Positions 1-7,862 of a stretch of DNA of 64,000 nt are shown here, piece after piece. Both the position numbers and the translations under genes were made by a program. Every line of letters begins with the position of its first letter. The stretch's first letter is position 1. Under the pieces are notes generated by a model. It was not told the DNA's origin. It did no database searches and saw nothing but the letters and a program-made list of their open reading frames with translations. This DNA is from Vulcanimicrobiota bacterium (GTDB taxonomy: Bacteria; Vulcanimicrobiota; Vulcanimicrobiia; Vulcanimicrobiales; Vulcanimicrobiaceae), in the NCBI GenBank assembly GCA_003151115.1, contig PLWS01000002.1, positions 1 through 64,000 on the forward strand, given 5' to 3'.

Positions 1-1068
1 GGAGGTGGTCACCCGACCGATCTTGTTGGTGTTGAGTTCCGTGAACCAGAGGGCCCCATCCGGACCCGTCGTGATGCCGTTAGGTTGGCTGCTCGCAGTC
101 GGGATCGGATATTCGGTGATCGTGCCGTTCGTGGAGGAGTAAATACTGCCTGAGCTTCCGATCGCATAGAGATGCGTACTGCTGGTCGATAGGCTAACGC
201 CAGCACCGCTCTGTCGGGTCCAACCCGACGCGCTTAAATCGAAGTAGTAGATGCTGGTCCCGTTACTGTCGGCGGGATAACCGAGCACGAAGACACCGCC
301 GTTCGCCGTGGGCGCAATCGCCGATGCGGCCCCGGGCAGCTGCACCCAACTATCATTGGGGTTCTTATAGTAGATGCCGCCGATCGAGTTCAGGACGTAC
401 AAACCGTTGGCCGATATGGTTGCACTGCCGAGCGTGAAACTATTGGGATCCCACGACGCAGCCACGCGCACTCCGCTGCCCGGCGCCTGCGACCACGTTC
501 CGCTCACGTTGTGCCAGATCGCTTGATCGCTGCCGGCAGAATTGCCGTTGGAGAGCACGTAGATCGAGCCGTCTGAAGCAGCGGTGATATCGCTGCATCC
601 GCCGCCCAGCCCGGTCCATGTTCCGCCGCTATACGAGTAAGCTCCGCCGCCGGAGTTGATCGCGTAGAGCGTGCCGTCGGGCGCCACCGAAAGCCGCGTG
701 GCCATTCCGGAGATATTGGTCCACGTTCCGCTGACATAATGCCAGATATACTTATCGGAACCGGCAGGCGCGGTAGAGAGCACCCAGAGCGAGCCGTCGG
801 GAGCCGCAGCGGCGTAACTTGCCGCACCAGGAATCTGCGTCCAACTCGCGTCTTGCATTGCGCTCAGTGGTTTTATGGCCATGACGCTGGCCGGAAGAAT
901 CGCCGTTTTGGCCATCGGCGCAGGTGCGATCGAGCCAGGTGAAACCGACTGCGGGGTATCGAGCATGATGCCGCCGGTCTGCGGGGTCATCTGTCTCGAG
1001 CCCGAGCATGCCGATAAAGCGAGGCTCAAAACGAGTGCCGAGAACACATAAGGAAACGGGCGGCTCAT
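1..1068 (-). CDS. Secreted Vgb-like beta-propeller lipoprotein, 3' end outside window
   Basis: The frame is open from an ATG at 1068 to the left edge (356 codons without a stop), so the C-terminus is missing. The N-terminus is a lipoprotein signal: a hydrophobic stretch followed by the lipobox LSACSG near residue 20. The middle consists of repeated blades of the type ISADGxxY/W. Near the edge the protein enters canonical streptogramin-lyase-like (Vgb) blades: ITEYPIPTASSQPNGITTGP, then GALWFTELNTNKIGRV. Such repeats fold as a beta-propeller. Enzymatic Vgb activity cannot be assumed, because this family is mostly of unknown function in environmental bacteria. Residues around 45-60 contain PMAKTAILPAS, which is also found in the frameshifted lipoprotein at 3978-4695, so the two are paralogues. 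Confidence 0.85.
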   Translation of the reverse strand, partial: MSRPFPYVFSALVLSLALSACSGSRQMTPQTGGIMLDTPQSVSPGSIAPAPMAKTAILPASVMAIKPLSAMQDASWTQIPGAASYAAAAPDGSLWVLSTAPAGSDKYIWHYVSGTWTNISGMATRLSVAPDGTLYAINSGGGAYSYSGGTWTGLGGGCSDITAASDGSIYVLSNGNSAGSDQAIWHNVSGTWSQAPGSGVRVAASWDPNSFTLGSATISANGLYVLNSIGGIYYKNPNDSWVQLPGAASAIAPTANGGVFVLGYPADSNGTSIYYFDLSASGWTRQSGAGVSLSTSSTHLYAIGSSGSIYSSTNGTITEYPIPTASSQPNGITTGPDGALWFTELNTNKIGRVTTS

Positions 1069-1547
1069 GGGTGTCCTTTCACATACACTGGACGGTCGAA
1101 CGCCCTCCGGTATGTTAAGCCAGATGCTTCAACTGTAATGTTCCGGTGCGACGATCCGAAGAAGATGGTCGGAACGTGCGCCTGATCATGGAGGAGTAAC
1201 ACGGCTGGCGGTCCGCGGGTGCGACTTTTATCGTAATTCCGAGCCCATGTTACCGCTCTGACGTGCGAAACGCCGTAATCGTTGGGCAAACCGCTCGTTT
1301 CGGTCGCGCGCCAACAAGATCGGGAAGATCACGCCATAGGTCTGTTGGGCCTTCGACTTCGTCTTCTACTTACAGGCTATAACGTATGGTAGTCCATGGT
1401 AACCGAAAAGGCTGATTCTGCGATCCTCACGGAGCCCGTGGCAATCCATGTGAATGCGCATTAACCAGCCAGGGATTTCGATTCCCGTTGGCGCTACCAG
1501 CGCGGCTTCGGTGGGCACGATTTGGAGCTGTGGCGAAACGCGCCGCC
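1069..1547. other. Intergenic region between divergent genes
   Basis: This stretch of about 480 bases separates the divergently read genes at 1068 (minus) and 1548 (plus) and should hold both promoters, although no convincing -35/-10 pair could be picked by eye. It contains one recognisable relic, the blade fragment at 1310-1339 listed separately. Nothing else was seen in it. Confidence 0.6.
1310..1339 (+). pseudogene. Fossil fragment of a Vgb propeller blade
   Basis: The bases read NKIGKITP followed by TAG on the plus strand. The run AACAAGATCGGGAAGAT is identical to bases in the blade of the frameshifted lipoprotein near 4294-4310. It is too short to be a gene and lacks a start. It is best read as a leftover of a deleted Vgb-like gene, although a match of this size could also come from local recombination between propeller repeats. 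Confidence 0.35.
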
Positions 1548-2126
1548 ATGCTCGAAACGCTCAACACCATCGCCGCCCTAGGCACTTTCGTCGTTATCGC
1601 GACGACAGCGATAGCGGCGCTCATGCAGCTGCGCCACATGCGCGCCTCCAATCAGCTCGAAGGACTATTGAGCGTGCTGGCGCGCGTAGAAGACGCGAAC
1701 TTCAACAAGTGGCTTACGGATACGCAGCACCAGCTGCCTGAAATGTTAGCCGATCCCGCATACGTTAAGAGCGTTTACGACAACACGTTCGATCGAAACG
1801 TCGCCTGGCTCCAATTGGGAAACTCATACGATTGGGTTGGCAGCCTGGTGAAAAATCGGCTTATCCCGATCGATGCCTTTCTTGACGTTTACTCCTTTCG
1901 AATCGTCCAGGCGTGGGAACTGATGGTGCCGATGACCGTCTTGGCGCGGCATAAAGTCGGGAATGCCGTCTGGGAAAATTTCGAATACTTGTACGTCTGC
2001 GGATTGGATTGGACCAAGAAGCACAGCGATGGCACGTATCCTAAACGTATGCAGCGGGCGAAACTGCCCCCCATCGAAGCGGTCGTTCCCGGCCACAAGC
2101 GCATCCTCAAGGAGATTGACGATTAA
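1548..2126 (+). CDS. DUF4760-like membrane-anchored protein
   Basis: This is a 192-residue protein with one N-terminal hydrophobic segment (residues about 5-25, rich in Ala, Ile and Val), then a soluble part that begins LRHMRASNQLEG and contains several Trp and Tyr residues. The layout of one membrane anchor followed by a helical domain starting with a residue block like ANFNKWL resembles DUF4760 proteins, whose role is unknown. The ATG at 1548 is chosen because it places the hydrophobic segment at the N-terminus. A TTG at 1488 would add 20 arginine-rich residues. The stop shares the palindrome TTAA with the stop of the convergent kinase remnant. Confidence 0.6.
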   Translation: MLETLNTIAALGTFVVIATTAIAALMQLRHMRASNQLEGLLSVLARVEDANFNKWLTDTQHQLPEMLADPAYVKSVYDNTFDRNVAWLQLGNSYDWVGSLVKNRLIPIDAFLDVYSFRIVQAWELMVPMTVLARHKVGNAVWENFEYLYVCGLDWTKKHSDGTYPKRMQRAKLPPIEAVVPGHKRILKEIDD

Positions 2127-3084
2127 GGCTGCATGATTTCGAAGCACGAACTCTTGGTGGGCAGCGCGATCGTTACCTTTGTCCCCACGCCGCGTTCGCT
2201 TTCGAGGGTAATGGATCCACCCGCACGCTCCACGGCACGCTTTGCGATCGCTAGGCCGAGCCCCGAACCGACAACCTGCCGCTGCTGGCCGCGGTAGAAT
2301 CGTTCGAATGCATGCGGTTTTTCTTCGTCGGAAAAACCAAGACCGCCGTCCGTAACGTCGATGTATACGTTGCGGTCGTCCTTGCGGACGGCCACAGAGA
2401 TGGGTGCTGGCTTCCCGTACTTGATCGAATTATCGACGATGTTGCCGAAAGCTTCTTTAAGCTCCGCGGAATCGACAAGCGCGTAACAAGTGGCTTCATG
2501 CGAAAGCGAAATGTCGCGATCTGGAAACGCTGCGGCAAAGGGTTGGATTACGCCAGCAATCCAATCTCCAATGTCGATCAGCTGCGGATTCGTTCGCGTG
2601 ACTGCCCATTGATCAAGTAAGGTCAGCTTTTCGATAAGCGATGCCATTGAACGAATGCTTCGATCCATCGAACACATGATGCGCTCGCGGTCCGCTTGAT
2701 CTTTTAGGTCGTTCTTGAGAAGGATGCCGATGAAGCCCTGAATTACGGTCAACGGTGTGCGCAACTGATGCGCCGCGTCTTCGATGAAGCGGCGCATCTC
2801 GGCTTCTGCGAGGTCGCGCCTCCCAAAGGCGGCGGTGACCTGCGCCGCGGCGCGGTTATAGGCGACTGCGAGCCGTCCCAACTCATCCATTGACGCCGCT
2901 TCAACGGGTCGCGGAGTGAGGCCGAACGCCTCGAGCGCGGCGACGACCTGTTCCAACGGGCGCAAGGCTTGACGGTTGAGGCGTTTCGAGGCGACATACG
3001 CAAACATGAAGATTATGACGAGTAGGCCCGGAAGCACGAAACTGAAGCGCCGGATGATCGACGCGAGCACTGCGGGATCTTGGC
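2123..3084 (-). pseudogene. Histidine kinase, N-terminus deleted
   Basis: The protein part reads, in order, a transmembrane helix (FVLPGLLVIIFMFAYV), a HAMP-like linker, the H box AHQLRTPLTVI, the N box GNIVDNSIKYG, a G1 motif DGGLGF, the F box AFERFY and the G2 motif GSGLGLAIAKR. This is an EnvZ/BaeS-type membrane sensor kinase. The first transmembrane helix and the sensor domain are missing. The kinase frame begins abruptly where the response-regulator frame loses its C-terminus (about 3078-3084), which indicates an internal deletion joining the two genes. A GTG at 3070 could still start a 315-residue product with a single helix, so residual expression is possible. Confidence 0.75.
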
Positions 3085-3689
3085 GCGCAGGTACGAGATG
3101 TACGTGTCGACCGTCGACGCACCGACGTTTTTTCCCATCCCCCATACCAGGTCGAGTAGCCGCTCGCGACTGATAACGCGATCCGCATTGTGCATGAGGG
3201 CCAGCAACAGATCGACCTCGCGTTGCGAGAGTTGGATTTCGCGGTCCCCCCGCTTCGCCGTTCGGCGAGAGATATCGAGTGACAGGTCTGCGTAACGCAT
3301 GATGTGCTGCGTCTCCAAACGGGGACGCCCTAGCCAACTGTGAATGCGTGCGACGAGCTCGTCCATGTCGAATGGCTTGGCGACGTAGTCATCCGCGCCG
3401 CGGACGAGGCCCGCAACCTTTTCCGGCGGAGAACCCTTAGCGCTCAGCATGATTATGGAACATCGGTGAGCCGGCGCATCATGGGAAGCAATGCATAGCC
3501 GTCGACATGCGGCAACATGACGTCGAGGATGATGGTTTCGGGAGCCCAGTCGTCTATCAACTTCAGCGCCGCGTGACCATGGGCAGCGCTACGTACGGCA
3601 AATCCCGCGTTTGAGAGCCCGTACTCCAAGAGGTCGCGGATCGCGTCTTCGTCGTCCACAACGAGGACACGTGGCGCAAGTGTGTCCAT
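3078..3689 (-). pseudogene. OmpR-type response regulator, frameshifted and truncated
   Basis: The first part (ATG at 3689) is a receiver domain with the acidic pair VVDDED and the phospho-acceptor segment IILDVMLPHVDG. It stops at TAA right after LTDVP. Immediately downstream, one frame over, the protein resumes with IMLSAKGSPPEKV, then the conserved lysine in DYVAKPF, then a winged-helix DNA-binding domain (VDLLLALM, ISRERLL, VDTYISYLRAK). One extra base near 3455-3458 would restore VPIIMLSAKG. The usual RTVRGVGY ending is also absent, because the sequence switches into the kinase. Two independent lesions argue for a decayed system, although the single-base lesion alone could be a sequencing error. 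Confidence 0.75.
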
Positions 3690-3977
3690 GGGGTCACCGT
3701 AAGCTTTGACGTCCGAAATGCCCGCGGAAGTCTCTCCCGGTAAAGGTTCCCAGGGTTAGGAGTTTTCCCCGTTTTGCGCTTTCTTAGAGGAACCTAACCG
3801 TCTTCTAATGCTCGAGCCGTATTCTCAACCTGGGTTCTAACTCAATTATCGGAAGAAAGGCGTCACGTTGAGTATTCGGCCCAGGCCGAACGAACTGACA
3901 AGCCCGCGCACCAGCGGGGACATCCTCACGGTGCTGCCACCAAGGAATCCACCGCTACCCGGTGCGAAAGTACTATT
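3690..3977. promoter_or_regulatory. Divergent intergenic region with inverted repeats
   Basis: The region lies between the response-regulator remnant and the frameshifted lipoprotein. It contains the perfect inverted repeat TTCGGCC-CA-GGCCGAA at 3875-3890. Further upstream a GGTTAGG and a CCTAACC element lie about 50 bases apart in the stretch before 3805. Either could be a regulator operator, for example for the adjacent response regulator, but nothing in the sequence assigns them. Confidence 0.35.
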
Positions 3978-4695
3978 ATGAGTACCAGTGCCGGAACATT
4001 TCGCTCCATTCTGCTGCTTGTTCTTACAGCCATTGCGGTGGGCTGCTCCTCGCACGGCTCCAACTCCGTGTTACCACAGATGCCGATGCCGCAATCTGTT
4101 TCGCCCGCTTTGATACCGCCCGCGCCGATGGCAAAGACTGCAATTCTTCCAGCCAGCGTTCGGAAACAACGTCGCTAAAGCAAGCCTCACGACCGGCACG
4201 ATCGTTGAGTATCCTATCCCGACGCTGAACTCTGCCCCGCGCGGCATCGTCGCCGGCCCGGATGGGAATATCTGGTTCGTCGAAAACCAAGGCAACAAGA
4301 TCGGGAAGATAACGCCGGCGGGCGCAATTACCGAGTTCCCGATCCCAGGGAACTCGGGCCCGCAACGCATCGCCGTAGGCCCTGACGGCAATCTCTGGTT
4401 CACCAGTAACGCCGACGATCAAATCGGTCGGATCACTCCGACGGGAACGATCACTGAGTTCCCGATCCCAACCGCGAACTCGCAGCCTTCAGGCATTATC
4501 GCGGGACCCGACGGAAACATCTGGTTCTGCGAAGCGGCAGGCAATAAGATCGGAAGAATGACGCTGACCGGCACGTTCACCGAATACCCGATTCCAACGC
4601 CGGGCTCTGGGCCGGAGAGCATCACCGTGGGCGCAGATGGCTACCTCTGGTTCAATGAACAGCTCGGCAATAAGGTAGCCAAGATCAGCCCGTAA
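3978..4695 (+). pseudogene. Vgb-like propeller lipoprotein interrupted by a frameshift
   Basis: From ATG 3978 the protein has a lipoprotein signal (LLLVLTAIAVGCSS) and the PMAKTAILPASV segment shared with the gene ending at 1068, then stops at 4178. One frame over, without a start codon, an open reading continues to the TAA at 4693-4695. It contains four Vgb blades, for example GPDGNIWFVENQGNKIGKIT, each with the repeating pattern ITEFPIP...GPDGNLWFT. Removing one base near 4161 joins the halves as PASV-GNNVAKAS. The whole reading would be about 238 residues, short compared with the seven-blade Vgb propeller. A recent inactivation or a base error are both possible. Confidence 0.75.
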
Positions 4696-4768
4696 GATCT
4701 ATCTGCTCTGCGGTAACAGGCCGTGCATAAGCGGTTGCCAAAACCCCGGCTGACTGGGGGACTTTCTT

Positions 4769-7700
4769 ATGGCCGCACCCTTGCTTTCTTTTTTCCGCGC
4801 GACCGGTGCCGCTTTCGCGTTTGCAGCCATCGGCGGCGCCAACGTCTCTGCCGGCCCGGCACCGTCCGCCTATCACGAACAGGTCGTGCTGGCGAGTCAG
4901 GTCGGCGTTCTCGAAGTCACCCTCACCGCGCACCAGAGCCAAGCCAGCCTCAATACCGTCGCCAAGCCGGCGCAGAATATGATGCTCTTCGCCTATACGG
5001 TCAATCGTGGTACGGCTTCGAATGGGCAGATGTCCGGCGACAACCTTTATCCCGCGCCGACGCTGCGCGTCTATCCGGGCCAAACGCTGATCGTTCATCT
5101 GAACAATGCGCTCAACGGCCTAACGATCCGCGACTTTTACGATCCCGCGTACACAGCTAAAGGAAAGACCGTTCCCTTCTATCCGGTGCAGCTGACGCAA
5201 GCGCCGATGAATCTGCACGTGCACGGCATTCACACCAGCCCGAAAGGCAACTCGGACAACGTGCTGCTGCACATCCCGGCGGGCATGGCGAACACCTACA
5301 CTTATCACATTCCGACCGACATGCCGCAGGGCATGTACTGGTATCATAGTCACCTGCACACGATCACAACGCCGCAAACGTATTTCGGACTCGCTGGACT
5401 GCTCGAAATTGGACGTACCGACGGCAATCTGCCGGTTGTGACCGCGCGTCACATCCCGATTCGCAACATGGCGCTGCAGTACAACATGGTTTTCGACCGG
5501 ATGGACGGGCTCTCGCAAGTCAATAATCCGAATTGGCCGCAGTTCGTCAGCACGCTCGCGGCGCCGAGCGGAAACGCGCTTGCCAACGGAACGTACCGTC
5601 CGCTGCTCGCGCCCGTGAATTTCTTGCAATCAAAAAAAGGCACCCATTACTTCACGGTCTGGTGGGCGGGCGCACTTTCGATTCACAATTACCGCGGACT
5701 CTTTCAGTTCGTTCCGAGCAATTTGCAGCAATTCACGCCTTACGCCAAAGGCGGAACGGCAATTCCGGCTAATCCGAATCTGCCCGCGCGGGATCGCGAC
5801 GTGCAGTTCACCGTAAACGGCGCCTTTCAGCCGGTGTTGCAGATCAAGCCAGGACAGACCGAAATTTGGGTGCTCGCAAATATCAGCGACATCGCCTACA
5901 CGCTTGTGGAATTGACCGAGACCGCCACCGGCAGACATCCGCGCATCGCCATCGTCGGCGTGGACGGAAATCCGACAACGGTCGTGCACTATCCGGTAAT
6001 CTACGGCGGCACGCATCTTTCGATTCCGCCGGCGTCGCGCTTTGCCATCGCCGTCACGATGCCGAAAAAAGGCGGCCTGCAACTCGACATGCCGCCGCTC
6101 GGGCGTTCGAAGAAACCGCTAAGTGCGCTAGGCGTTCTGTACACGAATAACGGCACGCCCAATCCTCCGGCGGAGCTCGGCACGTTAACGGTTCAGGAAT
6201 CGGTGGTTAGTTACAAGGACGGATTCTTCGTTTTTCCGACGCAGGTGCTGCTCAGAGCAGTTCCGGCGCCGGGCACCGGACAAACCACCGCGTTTGTCGC
6301 CGGACAAAAGTTGCACGCGTACACCTCGTTCGAGGATCTCTCGCGCGTCAAGCCCGACGTGCGGCGCGAGCTGCTGATTAACGGCGGGTTTCTCAATAAC
6401 CATGCTAGTACGGCTGATCCGAAAGCGTTTGTCTATGCCTTCGGCGGGAACGCGTTTCCGAACATTCCGCTCATTCAGCCGCGATTAGGTTCGGTCGAAG
6501 AGTGGGACTTCGTCAACCACAACAACGACGAGCACCCGATTCACGTTCACGTCAACGATTTCCAAGTCACCAACTTTTCTGATCCGACGATTGGCCTGCA
6601 CACCGGCGTCGAGATGTGGGGCGAAGACAACGCCAACGTTCCGGCTCCCCTGCTCGGCCCTGAAGAGAGCGTGATCGCGCCGGGACTCTTGTCGATGCGC
6701 ACGCACTTCATCGGTTACACCGGGCTTTACGTGATGCACTGTCACCGCCTCAATCATGAAGACAATGGCTTGATGGCGCTGATCAACGTCATTCCGGCGG
6801 TCTCCTCATATGCGGTGGCATTTCCCGGAACGTCCGGCCATGCGGCGGTTGTAAAAATTTACGACGGTAACGGCGATCGCCTTATCCGCACGGTTACGCC
6901 ATTTCCCGGCTCGGCGAGCGTGCCGAGCGTTACAATGGGCGACGTGAACGGTGACGGCGTGCTCGACCTGATTGCGGGCGCCGGGAAAGGGCATAGCCCC
7001 GACGTCGTCGTCTATTCCGGCGCAGCAGTCGCCGGAAAACCTTCATTTGAAACGGTGCTGACGCGCTTTACCGCATTCGGTTCGAACGATCGTAACGGCA
7101 TCAGCGTCGCGGCGGCCGAGATCGACGGCGGCGCCGCCGACAACATCATCGCGGGGTCGGGCGCCGGCGTGCTCGATCGCGTGAACGTTTACCGTGCGCC
7201 GAAGTCCGGCGCGCCTCCGCAACTGTTTTCAGCTTTCGTACCGTACGCCAACGATCGTTCGGGAGTAACGCTCGCCGCGGGCTTTGTCGATTTCATGACC
7301 GGGCGCAACAGCATCGTTACGGTTCCCGGCAAAGGCAGTGCGGGGCAGGTGAAAGTCTTCGTCTTTTCGCTGATGAGCCCGATTGGCAGCGCGGGCGGCG
7401 CTCCACAACCGCAAACGACCGCGGCGTTCACGCCATTTGGCGCTTCTTATCGCGGCGGAATTTCGCTCGGCACGGGCTGGCTGGCCGGCGGACTGGGCGG
7501 AGCCCAGACAATCGTCGTGGGGCAGCGGAACGGAGGCACGGTGAAAGTTTATTCCACCGGATCGGCGCTGCAAGGTGCACCGCCGATGTATTTGGAGAAC
7601 CCGGCCGCGCATCAAGGCATGAGTTCGTTCGGGGTGGTTGCGAGCTTCAATCCGTTCGGCGGATCCTCGGACGTGCGCGTGGCGACGACGAGCACGACGA

Positions 7701-7861
7701 TAGGCGCCGATCTGCTCGTGAGCGGCGCGGCTGCCGGGCGCGCGCAAGTCGTCAAATATCGTTTCGTCAGGGCTAGCAAGACGCCCATGATGAAGGCCGT
7801 CCGCCTCGGCGCGGTCCATTCTAACGTAAACGCGCAAATCGGAAACGTTGGAGGGTTCTAA
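4769..7861 (+). CDS. Exported multicopper oxidase fused to an FG-GAP/VCBS-like propeller
   Basis: This 1030-residue protein starts with a signal peptide ending near residue 28. The ATG follows GGGGGAC at a good ribosome-binding distance. All four copper motifs are present: NLHVHGIHT (about residue 147), YWYHSHLH (about 191), DEHPIHVHV (about 588) and MHCHRLNHEDN (about 656). This is the laccase-type arrangement of one type 1 and one trinuclear copper centre, so the domain should couple oxidation of a substrate to reduction of O2 outside the cytoplasm. Residues about 690-1030 form a second region of FG-GAP/VCBS-like repeats, including the calcium-loop-like GDVNGDGVLDL. Fusion of an oxidase with such a propeller is unusual. 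It is the first gene of an operon that continues with another oxidase and a molybdenum hydroxylase. Confidence 0.9.
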   Translation: MAAPLLSFFRATGAAFAFAAIGGANVSAGPAPSAYHEQVVLASQVGVLEVTLTAHQSQASLNTVAKPAQNMMLFAYTVNRGTASNGQMSGDNLYPAPTLRVYPGQTLIVHLNNALNGLTIRDFYDPAYTAKGKTVPFYPVQLTQAPMNLHVHGIHTSPKGNSDNVLLHIPAGMANTYTYHIPTDMPQGMYWYHSHLHTITTPQTYFGLAGLLEIGRTDGNLPVVTARHIPIRNMALQYNMVFDRMDGLSQVNNPNWPQFVSTLAAPSGNALANGTYRPLLAPVNFLQSKKGTHYFTVWWAGALSIHNYRGLFQFVPSNLQQFTPYAKGGTAIPANPNLPARDRDVQFTVNGAFQPVLQIKPGQTEIWVLANISDIAYTLVELTETATGRHPRIAIVGVDGNPTTVVHYPVIYGGTHLSIPPASRFAIAVTMPKKGGLQLDMPPLGRSKKPLSALGVLYTNNGTPNPPAELGTLTVQESVVSYKDGFFVFPTQVLLRAVPAPGTGQTTAFVAGQKLHAYTSFEDLSRVKPDVRRELLINGGFLNNHASTADPKAFVYAFGGNAFPNIPLIQPRLGSVEEWDFVNHNNDEHPIHVHVNDFQVTNFSDPTIGLHTGVEMWGEDNANVPAPLLGPEESVIAPGLLSMRTHFIGYTGLYVMHCHRLNHEDNGLMALINVIPAVSSYAVAFPGTSGHAAVVKIYDGNGDRLIRTVTPFPGSASVPSVTMGDVNGDGVLDLIAGAGKGHSPDVVVYSGAAVAGKPSFETVLTRFTAFGSNDRNGISVAAAEIDGGAADNIIAGSGAGVLDRVNVYRAPKSGAPPQLFSAFVPYANDRSGVTLAAGFVDFMTGRNSIVTVPGKGSAGQVKVFVFSLMSPIGSAGGAPQPQTTAAFTPFGASYRGGISLGTGWLAGGLGGAQTIVVGQRNGGTVKVYSTGSALQGAPPMYLENPAAHQGMSSFGVVASFNPFGGSSDVRVATTSTTIGADLLVSGAAAGRAQVVKYRFVRASKTPMMKAVRLGAVHSNVNAQIGNVGGF

Positions 7862-7862
7862 G

